Of a DNA stretch of 64,000 bases, positions 50,415-59,177 are shown piece after piece. Origin of the DNA: VRUE01 sp963805475. Lineage in GTDB: Bacteria > Actinomycetota > Thermoleophilia > Solirubrobacterales > 70-9. The stretch's first letter is position 1; each line of letters starts with the position of its first letter. The DNA lies in contig CAWDUO010000007.1 in assembly GCA_963805475.1 (NCBI GenBank), forward strand, positions 62,001 through 126,000, given 5' to 3'. The position numbers and the translations under genes were made by a program. A model generated the notes under the pieces. It worked only from the letters and a program-made list of their open reading frames with translations. It did no database searches and was not told the DNA's origin.

Positions 50415-51461
50415 ATGAAGGCACTCGTCTACCACGGCCCCGGTCAGCGCAGCTGGGACAGCGTCGCGGACCCGACGATCGTCGATCCCACCGACGCCCT
50501 GGTCCGCATCGACACGACGACGATCTGCGGCACCGACCTGCACATCCTCAAAGGCGACGTGCCCGAGACCGAGCCCGGAACGATCCTCGGGCACGAGGCG
50601 GTGGGCACGGTCGAGGACGTCGGCTCGGGCGTCCGCGCGGTCGCGCCCGGCGACCGGGTTCTGCTCTCCTGCGTCAGCGCCTGCGGACGCTGCCGCTTCT
50701 GCAAGGAGGGCCGCTACGGACAGTGCCTCGGCGGGGGCGGCTGGATCTTCGGCCACACGATCGACGGCGTGCAGGCCGAGCACGCGCGGGTGCCCTTCGC
50801 CGACAACTCCGTCTACAAGGTCCCCGAGGAGCTCAGCGACGAGCAGGTCCTCTTCCTCGCCGACATCCTCCCCACCTCCTATGAGGTCGGGGTGCTGAGC
50901 GGGACGGTCTCCCCCGGCGACACGGTGGCGATCGTCGGCGCCGGGCCGATCGGCCTCGCCGCGATCCTCACCGCCCGCCTCTACACGCCGGGGCGGATCG
51001 TCGCGATCGACCTGGCGCAGAGCCGGCTGGAGAGCGCGCGGCGCTTCGGCGCCGACACGACGATCGACAACGGCAGCGAGGACGCCGTGGCCCAGGTGAT
51101 GGAGCTGACCGACGGGCTCGGCGCCGACGTCGCGATGGAGGCCGTCGGCGTTCCCGAGACCTTCGAGCTGGCCGCCGAGCTGATCCGGCCCGGCGGGCAC
51201 GTCGCCAACATCGGCGTGCACGGCAAGCCCGCCCACCTGCATCTGGAGCGGCTGTGGATTCGCGACGTCACGGTGACCACCGGCCTCGTCGACACCTTCA
51301 GCATCCCCCAGCTGATGCGACTGATCGCCAGCGGCCGGCTCGACCCGACGCTGTTCGCGACCCACCACTTCGCGCTCGAGGACACGATGGCCGCCTACGA
51401 CACCTTCGCCGACGCGGCCTCGACCGACGCGCTCAAGGTCGTGCTCGAGGCCGGTCCATGA
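50415..51461 (+). CDS. Zinc-dependent alcohol dehydrogenase
   Basis: 348 residues, medium-chain dehydrogenase. Catalytic zinc ligands: cysteine in TTICGTDLHILKGDVP, GHEAVGTVEDVGSGV (His-Glu). The structural zinc loop has CVSACGRCRFCKEGRYGQC with four cysteines. Rossmann loop VAIVGAGPIGLAAILTARL, then VAIDLAQSRLESARRFGAD, indicating NAD. Substrate unknown; the threonine-dehydrogenase-like class is plausible. AGGAGG lies 6 bases before the ATG. Converges on the P-type ATPase with a 16-base gap. Confidence 0.92.
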   Translation: MKALVYHGPGQRSWDSVADPTIVDPTDALVRIDTTTICGTDLHILKGDVPETEPGTILGHEAVGTVEDVGSGVRAVAPGDRVLLSCVSACGRCRFCKEGRYGQCLGGGGWIFGHTIDGVQAEHARVPFADNSVYKVPEELSDEQVLFLADILPTSYEVGVLSGTVSPGDTVAIVGAGPIGLAAILTARLYTPGRIVAIDLAQSRLESARRFGADTTIDNGSEDAVAQVMELTDGLGADVAMEAVGVPETFELAAELIRPGGHVANIGVHGKPAHLHLERLWIRDVTVTTGLVDTFSIPQLMRLIASGRLDPTLFATHHFALEDTMAAYDTFADAASTDALKVVLEAGP

Positions 51462-51477
51462 CCACAAGGCGCACCGT

Positions 51478-54204
51478 CTAGGCGGCCAGGTCGCGGCGCT
51501 CGAAGATCCTCTCATCGCGGCGGCGCAGCGCCCAGCGGCGCAGCTCGTCCGAGCCCCAGACGACGAACGGGAAGGGGACGAGGATCGCCAGGTGGGCGGG
51601 CGAGAGCGCCGCCGTGCCGAACAGGCCCTGGAGCGGCGGCAGGTAGATCAGCGCCGCGGCGAACAGCAGCTCGAAGGCGATCCCCCAGAGCAGCAGCGGG
51701 TTGGAGAGGAAGCCGATCCGCCGCAGCGAGGCGCGGCTGGTGCGGGCGGCGAAGGCGGTGCCGACCTGGCAGGCGGTGATCCCGGCGAAGGTCATCGTCG
51801 TCGCCGTCAGGTAGTCGTCGTGCAGCGGCGAGCCGGCGCCGATCGGGTCGCCGGGCGACCAGCCGGCGGCGGTCAACACGAGGAAGAAGCCGCCGAGCAC
51901 CAGCGCCGCCTCGAGCAGGCCGAGCCAGAGCCAGGCGCGGGTCAGCATCGCGCGGGTGACGATGCTCTCGCGCCGCGGCCGCGGCGGGCGCTCCATGATC
52001 CCCGGCTCGGCCGGCTCGACGCCGAGCGCCAGCGCCGGCAGCGTCTCGGTGCCGAGATCGATCGCGAGGATCTGCAGCGCCGTCAGCGGCAGCGGGATCG
52101 AGCCGCCCGAGAGCGCGAAGAGCAGGAACGGCACGACCTCCGGCGTCAGGTGGGCGAAGATGTAGGTGATGAACTTGCGGATGTTCTCGTAGACGACCCG
52201 CCCCTCCTCGATCGCCGCGACGATCGAGGAGAAGTCGTCGTCGGCGAGCACCATCGTCGCCGTCTCACGCGCCACGTCGGTCCCCGAGGCGCCCATCGCG
52301 ACGCCGATGTCGGCGCGGCGCAGCGCTGGCGCGTCGTTGACGCCGTCTCCCGTCATCGCCACCGTGTGCCCCTCCGAGCGCAGCGCCTCGACCAGGTGCA
52401 GCTTCGTCTCCGGGTTGCCGCGGGCGACGATCAGCTCCGCCGTCTCGCTCAGCAGCCGGTCGAGCTCGGGCTCGGCCATCGCGTCGAGCTCGGCGCCGCT
52501 GAGGACCGTCGGCTCGGCGCCGACGATGCCGGCCTCGCGCGCCACCGCGGTCGCGGTCAGGCCGTGGTCGCCGGTGACGACGACGATCCGCACCCCGGCC
52601 GCCCGGCAGCGGGCGACCGAGTCGGCGACCTCGGGCCGCAGCGGGTCCTCCAGCGCGATCAGGCCGACGAAGGTGAGGCCGGCCTCGGCCCCCTCGCGCT
52701 CCGCGGCCGGCGTCCCCTCGAGCCGCCGCTCGGCGAAGCCCAGCACCCGCATCCCCTCGCCGGCGTAACGCTCGAACGCCTCGCGCACCGCCGCCCGCGC
52801 CGCCTCGTCGAGCGGCCGGTCGCCCTCGCGCCCGCGGATCGCCGCGCAGCGCTCCAGCAGCTCCAGCGGCGCCCCCTTGGCGTGGTACCAGAGCGCCCCG
52901 CCGGGCTCGCGGTCGAGCGTCGTCATCCGCTTCAGCCGCGGATCGAAGCGGTAGACCTCGCCGCGGATCGCCTCGCGCTCGCGCTGCGCCGACTCGACGT
53001 CCTCGCCCAGCTCGGCGGCGGCGACCAGCAGCGCGCTCTCGCTCGGGTCGCCGCCGCGCCGCCAGCCGTCGGCCTCATGGTGAGCGCTGGAGTTGTTGCA
53101 GCGCAGCGCCGTGCGCAGCAGCGCCGAGAACGGCTCGGCCGCGGCTCGGCCCCCGGCGCCGGCGACCTCCTCGTCCGCGCCGTCGCGCCCCGGCCGCAGC
53201 TCCTCGCCCTCCGCCCACAGCGCCCGCACGCTCATCCGCCCCTCGGTCAGCGTGCCGGTCTTGTCGGTGCAGATCACGTCGGTGGAGCCGAGCGTCTCGA
53301 CCGCGGTCAGCCGCTTGACCAGCGCCCGCCGCCGCGCCATCCGCCGCACCCCGACCGCCAGCGCCAGGGTGATCGTCGGCAGCAGGCCCTCGGGCACGTT
53401 GGCGACCAGCAGGCCGATCGCGAAGGTCGCCGCGTCGCCCAGCGAAAGGCCCGCGACCGCCGTGCCGACGGCGAAGAAGACCACCCCGGCGGCGACCGCG
53501 ATCGCCGCGATCAGCAGCGCCACCCGGTTGACCTGGACCTGCAGCGGGCTGGCCTCGGCCCGCACCCGCTGGGAGAGCGCCGCGATGCGGCCGAGCTGCG
53601 TCGCCATCCCGGTCGCGTAGACGACCCCCTCCGCCTCGCCCGCCGTGCACAGCGTCCCCGAGAAGACGAGGTCGGCGGCCTCCAGCGGCGGCACGCCGGG
53701 CTGCGATGGGCCGGCCTCGCGTGAGATCGGCTGCGACTCGCCGGTCAGCGGCGAGGCGTCGACCTCGATCGCGCCCTCGACCAGCCGCGCGTCGGCGCTC
53801 AGCCGGTCGCCCTCGTCGATCAGCAGCAGGTCGCCGGGGACGAGCTCGGTCGCATCTATCTCGACCTCCTCGCCGCCGCGCCTCACCCGCGCCCGCGGCG
53901 GCAGGTACTCGCGCAGCGCCTCGGTCGCCCGCTCGGCCTGCAGCTCCTGGCCGAAGGCGAAGACCGCGTTGAGCACGATCACCGCGACGATCGCCCCCGC
54001 CAGAGCCCAGACCGCGCTCGCCGCGGCGAGCGCGGCCGCGACCCAGAGCAGCAGCGCCAGCGGGTGGGTGAACTGGAGCGCCAGGTCGCGCAGGCGGCTC
54101 GGCCCCTCGCGGCGCTCGATCAGGTTGGGGCCGTGCTGCTCGACCCGCCGCCGCGCCTCCCGCTCCGACAAACCCGCCCGCGTTTCCGGCTTTTTACGTG
54201 CCAT
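51478..54204 (-). CDS. Cation-translocating P-type ATPase (P2 type)
   Basis: 908 residues, full length. N-terminal cation ATPase domain (GLSEREARRRVEQHGPN), actuator motif DASPLTGESQPISRE, helix 4 VANVPEGLLPTITLAL, phosphorylation site ICTDKTGTLTEG, nucleotide domain with FDPRLKRMTTL and YHAKGAP, hinge TGDGVNDAPALRRADIGVAMG, then helices 5-10. PEGLLPT is the P2 (Ca2+ or Na+/K+-type) form, similar in layout to mycobacterial CtpF. Ion unknown. The ATG (54202-54204) lies in the loop of a palindrome, so residues 2-6 (ARKKP) are encoded by one arm. Confidence 0.92.
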   Translation of the reverse strand: MARKKPETRAGLSEREARRRVEQHGPNLIERREGPSRLRDLALQFTHPLALLLWVAAALAAASAVWALAGAIVAVIVLNAVFAFGQELQAERATEALREYLPPRARVRRGGEEVEIDATELVPGDLLLIDEGDRLSADARLVEGAIEVDASPLTGESQPISREAGPSQPGVPPLEAADLVFSGTLCTAGEAEGVVYATGMATQLGRIAALSQRVRAEASPLQVQVNRVALLIAAIAVAAGVVFFAVGTAVAGLSLGDAATFAIGLLVANVPEGLLPTITLALAVGVRRMARRRALVKRLTAVETLGSTDVICTDKTGTLTEGRMSVRALWAEGEELRPGRDGADEEVAGAGGRAAAEPFSALLRTALRCNNSSAHHEADGWRRGGDPSESALLVAAAELGEDVESAQREREAIRGEVYRFDPRLKRMTTLDREPGGALWYHAKGAPLELLERCAAIRGREGDRPLDEAARAAVREAFERYAGEGMRVLGFAERRLEGTPAAEREGAEAGLTFVGLIALEDPLRPEVADSVARCRAAGVRIVVVTGDHGLTATAVAREAGIVGAEPTVLSGAELDAMAEPELDRLLSETAELIVARGNPETKLHLVEALRSEGHTVAMTGDGVNDAPALRRADIGVAMGASGTDVARETATMVLADDDFSSIVAAIEEGRVVYENIRKFITYIFAHLTPEVVPFLLFALSGGSIPLPLTALQILAIDLGTETLPALALGVEPAEPGIMERPPRPRRESIVTRAMLTRAWLWLGLLEAALVLGGFFLVLTAAGWSPGDPIGAGSPLHDDYLTATTMTFAGITACQVGTAFAARTSRASLRRIGFLSNPLLLWGIAFELLFAAALIYLPPLQGLFGTAALSPAHLAILVPFPFVVWGSDELRRWALRRRDERIFERRDLAA

Positions 54205-54223
54205 GGGACGTAAAAATCCGGAA
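54184..54223. repeat. Palindrome at the ATPase start codon (family C)
   Basis: Arms TTCCGGCTTTTTACGT (54184-54199) and ACGTAAAAATCCGGAA (54208-54223) pair at 15 of 16 positions; the 8-base loop holds the start codon of the ATPase. The stop of the PBP gene (54232) lies just beyond. The same arm recurs in modified form at 61512-61547. Confidence 0.7.
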
Positions 54224-54231
54224 GCGCGCGC

Positions 54232-56385
54232 TCAGCCGGCGCCGATGCCGCCCCCGGCCGGCGCCGCGGGCGCTGGCGGCGCCGGCGGCGCCGGCGGCGG
54301 AGCCGGCGCGGCCTGGCCTTCCGCCCCGGCGTGGCCGCCGCCACCCCCGCCTCCCGCTTTGCCTTTTTCGCCTTCTTCTTCGCCTTCTTCGACGTATTCT
54401 TCGAGTTCTTCGTATTCGTTTTCGCCCGAGGATCGGGAGGAGCCCGAGGAGCCGCTGGTGTGCCCCCCGGTCAGGCCGGACAGTTCGGGCAGGCTCGACG
54501 GTTCGGCGAATTCGCCGCATTCGCCGCCGTTCGCGGCTTCCATGAAGGAGCGCCAGATCGGACCGGCGGTCGGCCCGCCGTAGCCGGTCGCTTCGCGTGA
54601 CTGCGGGTGGCCGACCCAGACCGCGGTCGAGTACTTCGGCGTGTAGCCGACGAACCAGGCGTCGGAGAGTTCCTCCGAGGTGCCGGTCTTGCCCGCCTCG
54701 GCCGAGCAGCCGATCGAGGTGTAGCCGGCGCCGGTCCCTTCGGTGATCACGCCCTCGAGGATCTTGGTCACGTCGTAGGCCTCGCCCTCGGTCAGCACCC
54801 GTTCGCCGGAGTCGGGGTTCGGTTCGTCGACCTTGCCGCTGGGGAACTCGACCCGGCCGATCGCCGTCGGCGCGTGGTGGACGCCGCCGTTGGCCAGAGT
54901 CGCGTAGCCGTCGGCCATTTCGAGTGGCGTGACGCCGGTGCTGAGGCCGCCGATCGCCTCCGCCGGCACCGATTCGAGCGGCGCTTCGATCCCCATCTGG
55001 TGCGCGGTGTGGGTGACGTTTTCCGGCCCTACGTCCAGGTCGAGCTGGGCGAAGACGACGTTGACCGAGTCGATGGTCGCCTGCTTCAACGACATCGTCC
55101 CGCCGCCCGGCTCGGCGTTGTGCACCGTCCAGGGGATGCCCCCCGGCGTGTCCAGGGTCTTCGGCGAGGTGCCGTCGTAGTAGGTGGTGTCCGGGTCGAT
55201 CCCCTGTTTGATCGCCGTCGTCAGCACGTAGGCCTTGAACGAGGAGCCGGGCTGGCGGTGCGCCTGCCAGGCGTAGTTGAATTCGCTTTCTTCTTCGGAG
55301 CCCTCGGTCGAGGCGAGCGCGACGATCTCGCCGTTGTCGGGGTCGACCGAGGCGAGCCCGGCGGCGGGCCCGCCGCCCGCGTAGCAGACGCCGCAGGAGT
55401 CGACCGCTTCCTGCGCCCGTTCCTGCAGTTCGGGGTCGATCGTCGTGTAGGCCTTCAGCCCCCCGTAGCGGACCGTGTTGAGGCCGTATTTGTCGATCAG
55501 CTCCTGCTGCACCAGGTCGAACAGGAAGGGGTCGCGGATCACCCGGTACTTGTGCCCGGGGTGCAGGTTGAGCCCTTCGGCGCGCGCCTCGCGGTATTCG
55601 CGCGGCGTGACGTAGCCCTGGGCCTCCATCGCTTCCAGCACCTCGTTGCGGCGCTTCAGCGCCGCCTGCGGGTCGAGGAACGGGTTGTATTCGGAGGGCG
55701 CCTGCGGCAGCCCGGCGATCATCGCCGCTTCGGAGAGGCCGAGCTGCTCGGCGGGCTTGCCGTAGTAGGTCTGCGAGGCCGCCTCGGCGCCGACCGCGGT
55801 CTCCCCTTCGACCGTGCCGTAGGGGGCCGTGTTGAGGTATTCCTTGAGGATCCACTCCTTCGAGTGGGCTTCCTCCATTTCGAAGGCGAGGTGGGCTTCG
55901 CGCAGCTTGCGCTTCAGCGTCTCTTCAGGGTCGCGGATGTAGAGGTTGCGGACCAGCTGCTGGGTGATCGTCGATGCCCCCTGCACCGGCTTGCCGCCGG
56001 CCAGCAGGTCCTTCCAGGCGGCGCGGGCGATCCCGGCCGGGTCGATCGCGCCGTGGTTGAAGAAGTTGCGATCCTCGATCGCCACCGTCGCGTACTTGAG
56101 GTTCTGCGGCAGCGCCTTGGCGGAGACCGGCTGCCGGATGCTGCTGGCGCGGATGAAGCCGATCAGGCTGCCGTCGGCGGCGTAGATCGCCGAGGAGCGG
56201 CCCTTCTGCACCGGCTTGAGGCTGGCCAGCGGCGGCGCCGAGTCGTAGACGCCGACCGCCCAGCTGGCGCCGACCCCGGCCGCCACGGCGCCGGCGAGCA
56301 GGATCCCGCCGAGGACGACCAGCGTCTTCGACTTCCAGCCGCCGTGGCGCAGCTTGCGGCGCCGCCGTCGCTCACGGTTGCTCAT
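54232..56385 (-). CDS. Class A penicillin-binding protein (bifunctional)
   Basis: 717 residues. One membrane anchor (LVVLGGILLAGAVAAGVGAS, about 24-43). Transglycosylase domain GT51: EDRNFFNHGAIDPAGIARA (catalytic Glu), GASTITQQLVRNLY, LKRKLREAHLAFEME. Transpeptidase domain: active serine PGSSFKAYVL (SxxK), DSVNVVFAQ (SxN), AGKTGTSEELSDAWF (KTG). The last 85 residues are low-complexity: Ser/Gly, then acidic (EEYVEEGEEEGEKGK), poly-Gly and Pro/Ala. It builds and cross-links peptidoglycan outside the membrane. The acidic tail uses more GAA and TTC-antisense codons than its surroundings. Confidence 0.95.
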   Translation of the reverse strand: MSNRERRRRRKLRHGGWKSKTLVVLGGILLAGAVAAGVGASWAVGVYDSAPPLASLKPVQKGRSSAIYAADGSLIGFIRASSIRQPVSAKALPQNLKYATVAIEDRNFFNHGAIDPAGIARAAWKDLLAGGKPVQGASTITQQLVRNLYIRDPEETLKRKLREAHLAFEMEEAHSKEWILKEYLNTAPYGTVEGETAVGAEAASQTYYGKPAEQLGLSEAAMIAGLPQAPSEYNPFLDPQAALKRRNEVLEAMEAQGYVTPREYREARAEGLNLHPGHKYRVIRDPFLFDLVQQELIDKYGLNTVRYGGLKAYTTIDPELQERAQEAVDSCGVCYAGGGPAAGLASVDPDNGEIVALASTEGSEEESEFNYAWQAHRQPGSSFKAYVLTTAIKQGIDPDTTYYDGTSPKTLDTPGGIPWTVHNAEPGGGTMSLKQATIDSVNVVFAQLDLDVGPENVTHTAHQMGIEAPLESVPAEAIGGLSTGVTPLEMADGYATLANGGVHHAPTAIGRVEFPSGKVDEPNPDSGERVLTEGEAYDVTKILEGVITEGTGAGYTSIGCSAEAGKTGTSEELSDAWFVGYTPKYSTAVWVGHPQSREATGYGGPTAGPIWRSFMEAANGGECGEFAEPSSLPELSGLTGGHTSGSSGSSRSSGENEYEELEEYVEEGEEEGEKGKAGGGGGGGHAGAEGQAAPAPPPAPPAPPAPAAPAGGGIGAG

Positions 56386-56472
56386 TACAAAGTTTCGGGC
56401 TTCGCTCGCTGCACGAAGAATCAGACATGGACGTTTGCTCGCTCGGCACTCATCGTCGAAATCCTATTTGGG

Positions 56473-57369
56473 TCAGGCCGCGGGCCTGAAACGTCGCAGC
56501 CATTCCTCGCGGTCGAAATCGGCCGGCTCGGTTTCCCTCAGGAAGCGCTCCAGCGCGGCGATGAAGCGGCCCGGCGCCTCCAGCTGCGGCAGGTGGCCGA
56601 CGTCCTCGAAGACCTCCAGGCGGGCGCTCGGGATCGCCCGCGCGGCGTCTTCGCCGTGGCGGGCGGGGATGATCGTGTCGCGCGCGCCCCAGACGATCAG
56701 CACCGGCACCGCCTCGGCCAGGTAGAGGCGGTCGCCGGCGCTGACCCGCTGGCCGCGGGTGCCGACGACGGCGCGCAGCGTGTCGAGGAAGGCGGCGCGG
56801 CGCGCGGGGTCCTCCAGCGAGGCGTAACCGCGGGCGACCTCGGCGACGTCGGCGCTGGGCCGCAGGCCGAGCGCGGCGAGGCCGCGGCCGAGCGTCGCGC
56901 CGGCCCGCCGGCCGATCCCGGCGGTCGCGGCGATGAAGGGGTCGGCGCCGGGCAGCGCGGCGGCGCGCAGGACGGGGCTGACCTCGGGACCGAGGCCGCC
57001 GCTGGAGACGAGCACCAGGCGCTCGACCATCTCCGGGTGCTGGTAGGCGAGCTGCATCGCCACGCCGCCGCCGAGCGAGTGGCCGACGACGGTGGCGCGC
57101 TCGTGCCCGAGCGCCAGCAGCAGGTCGCGCAGCCCGCTCGCCAGGGCGCCGATCGAGTAGTCGCCGGCGCCGGCCTCCGAGGCGCCGTGGCCGGGCAGGT
57201 CCGGCGCGATCACCGTGTGCCGGTGGGCCAGCGGCTCGATCACCTCGCGCCAGTTCTCGCAGCTGCCGGCGATCCCGTGGATCAGCAGCAGCACCGGCCC
57301 CTCGCCCGCTTCCAGGTAGGAAACCGAGCGCCCGTGCACGCTCGCGGTCAGACTCCGCACGTCGGACAT
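56473..57369 (-). CDS. Alpha/beta-fold hydrolase
   Basis: 298 residues. VLLLIHGIAGSCENWREVIEPLA (oxyanion HG), nucleophile elbow VVGHSLGGGVAMQLAY (Ser), PVLIVWGARDTIIPA (acid) and DVGHLPQLEAPG (His): a complete triad. The GHSLGG elbow and layout match epoxide hydrolase or ester/lactone hydrolases; substrate unknown. ATG 57369 lies 6 bases after a TACCAT box. Divergent from gloA. Confidence 0.88.
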   Translation of the reverse strand: MSDVRSLTASVHGRSVSYLEAGEGPVLLLIHGIAGSCENWREVIEPLAHRHTVIAPDLPGHGASEAGAGDYSIGALASGLRDLLLALGHERATVVGHSLGGGVAMQLAYQHPEMVERLVLVSSGGLGPEVSPVLRAAALPGADPFIAATAGIGRRAGATLGRGLAALGLRPSADVAEVARGYASLEDPARRAAFLDTLRAVVGTRGQRVSAGDRLYLAEAVPVLIVWGARDTIIPARHGEDAARAIPSARLEVFEDVGHLPQLEAPGRFIAALERFLRETEPADFDREEWLRRFRPAA

Positions 57370-57375
57370 ACATAA

Positions 57376-57381
57376 ATGGTA
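57376..57381 (-). promoter_or_regulatory. Putative -10 box of the hydrolase gene (leaderless)
   Basis: TACCAT on the minus strand, 6 bases before the ATG at 57369. Confidence 0.4.
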
Positions 57382-57455
57382 CGGCGTGGCCAGCCTGGGG
57401 TTACCGGGGCGGACTACCGAACCGGCCTCGGTAGCCTTCCCCGTCGAGCGCCCCA

Positions 57456-57836
57456 ATGGCCAGCTTCCTCCACACCTGCTACCGGATCGGCGAGATCGAT
57501 CGCTCGGTCGCCTTCTACGAAAAGCTCGGCTTCGAGGTGGCGGGGAGGATGCCGATCGGCGACGAGGCGATCAACGTCTTCATGGCGATGCCGGGCGAAG
57601 ACATGCCGCGCCTCGAGCTCACCTACAACCACGGCGTCGACTCCTACGAGCACGGCAGCGGCTACAACCACATCGCCCTCTCCGTCGACGACCTCGACGG
57701 CGCCCTCGAGCGCCTCGCCGCCGAGGGCATCGAGCCCGAGAAGCCCCCATACCGCCCCGGCGGCCGCACCGAGGGCCACCGCATAGCCTTCGTCCGCGAC
57801 CCGGACGGCTACCGCATAGAGCTGATCGGCGAGTAG
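57456..57836 (+). CDS. gloA: Glyoxalase I-like lactoylglutathione lyase
   Basis: 126 residues, matching single-domain GloA. Metal ligands are visible: His6 (FLHTCYRI), Glu in RLELTYNHG, His in GYNHIALSVDDL and Glu in DGYRIELIGE near the end. It converts the methylglyoxal-thiol adduct to a lactoyl thioester; in actinomycetes the thiol is likely mycothiol rather than glutathione, so the name is approximate. GYNHIALSVDD and VRDPDGYRIELIG are the GloA signature runs. No strong Shine-Dalgarno. Confidence 0.9.
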   Translation: MASFLHTCYRIGEIDRSVAFYEKLGFEVAGRMPIGDEAINVFMAMPGEDMPRLELTYNHGVDSYEHGSGYNHIALSVDDLDGALERLAAEGIEPEKPPYRPGGRTEGHRIAFVRDPDGYRIELIGE

Positions 57837-57882
57837 CGGACTCGACTTCGCCGCCGGGTTCGAGGCGTCTGGAACTATCTGT

Positions 57883-57940
57883 TGCATAAATTGTCCAGTC
57901 TGTGGGTATATAATGCCCAGGCACCTGGACAAATTATGCA
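57883..57940. promoter_or_regulatory. Inverted repeat flanking a TATAAT promoter
   Basis: Arms TGCATAAATTGTCCAG (57883-57898) and CTGGACAAATTATGCA (57925-57940) pair at 15 of 16 positions. The 26-base spacer contains TATAAT at 57909-57914, the only consensus-like -10 I noticed, and the right arm includes the start codon at 57936. AT-rich compared with everything around it. Candidate operator pair for repression of the ATPase gene. Confidence 0.6.
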
Positions 57941-59177
57941 GTCAATCGAACGCGCGATAGCCCCTCGGATCCTTGACGCCCTCGCCGACACACCGGCGGT
58001 GATGCTGGTTGGGCCGCGGCAGGCTGGGAAGAGCACACTGGTCAAAGAGATGGCGGCCGGTCCGCATCCCGCCCGCTACGTCAGCCTCGACGACCTGCGC
58101 ACCCTCGAAGCCGCTCGAGAGGATCCGATCGGCTTCGTCGAGGGCGCAGAGGGATCGCTCGTGATCGACGAGGTGCAGCGGGTTCCCGAGCTTCTGCTCC
58201 CGATCAAGGCGGCGATCGACAGCGACCGACGACCGGGCCGCTTCATCCTCACCGGCTCTGCCCAGGTGATGCTGCTCCCCACGGTCTCCGAGTCGCTCGC
58301 CGGAAGGATCGAGATCCACACCCTGTGGCCGTTCTCGCAGGCGGAGATCGAGAAAGCCCCCGGCGGGATGGTGGGCTGGCTCCTCGGCAACGAAGCGCGA
58401 CCGCCGGAGGCCCCCGCGATCTCCAAGGGGGATCTGATCGAGCGCGTGGCGCGCGGCGGCTTCCCCGAGGCTGTCGCGCGCGACGGGGCGCGGCGCGAGG
58501 AATGGTTGGCCGCCTACCTCAGCGCGATCGTCCAGCGCGACATGCGCGACCTCGCCCGCATCGAGCGGCTGGCGGAGATCCCGGCGATCCTCGCCTCGCT
58601 CGCGGCCCGCGTGCGCGCGCCCCTCAACAAGGTCGAGGTCGGCAGCTCGGTTGGAGTCGCGCGGGCCACCCTGGACCGCTACCTGACATTGCTCGAACAC
58701 GTCTTCCTCGTGCGCCGTCTGCCAGCCTGGCACAGCAATCTGATCAAGCAGATCACCAAAGCGCCCAAGCTGCTCCTCGCCGATTCCGCGCTGCTGGTGC
58801 ATCTGCTGCGCACCGACTCGGCGCGCCTGGCCGAAGACGACACCGCCCTGGGCGCGGTGGTCGAGTGCTTCATCGGCATGGAGCTCGCCAAGCAGATCGA
58901 GGCGTCACCGGCGCGAGCTTCCCTGCTCCACATGCGCACGGCGCGAGGCGCCGAGGTCGACTTCGTGCTCGAAGGCGCGGGCGGTCTCGTCGCCGGAGTC
59001 GAGGTCAAGTCGTCCGCCACCCTCCGCAGAGAGGACTTCAAGCACCTTGCCGCGCTGCGTGACAGGCTCAGTCCCGAGCGTTTCGCCCGCGGCGTGGTCC
59101 TCTATGCCGGAGGCGAACGGCTTTCCTTTGGAGATCGGCTCGAAGCCTGGCCGCTCTCCACTCTGTGGACCGCTTGA
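57936..59177 (+). CDS. AAA-type ATPase with DUF4143 domain
   Basis: 413 residues. N-terminal P-loop ATPase: Walker A VGPRQAGKSTLV, Walker B LVIDEVQRVPELL, sensor FILTGSAQVMLLP. C-terminal DUF4143 half: ERVARGGFPEAV, the winged-helix region VGSSVGVARATLDRYLTLL, and a restriction-nuclease-like motif RTARGAEVDFVL...GVEVKSS (D-ExK). This family is widespread, patchy in distribution and of unknown function. ATG 57936 is within the flanking inverted repeat. Its stop lies against a truncated ammonium transporter, which suggests it was inserted there. Confidence 0.9.
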   Translation: MQSIERAIAPRILDALADTPAVMLVGPRQAGKSTLVKEMAAGPHPARYVSLDDLRTLEAAREDPIGFVEGAEGSLVIDEVQRVPELLLPIKAAIDSDRRPGRFILTGSAQVMLLPTVSESLAGRIEIHTLWPFSQAEIEKAPGGMVGWLLGNEARPPEAPAISKGDLIERVARGGFPEAVARDGARREEWLAAYLSAIVQRDMRDLARIERLAEIPAILASLAARVRAPLNKVEVGSSVGVARATLDRYLTLLEHVFLVRRLPAWHSNLIKQITKAPKLLLADSALLVHLLRTDSARLAEDDTALGAVVECFIGMELAKQIEASPARASLLHMRTARGAEVDFVLEGAGGLVAGVEVKSSATLRREDFKHLAALRDRLSPERFARGVVLYAGGERLSFGDRLEAWPLSTLWTA

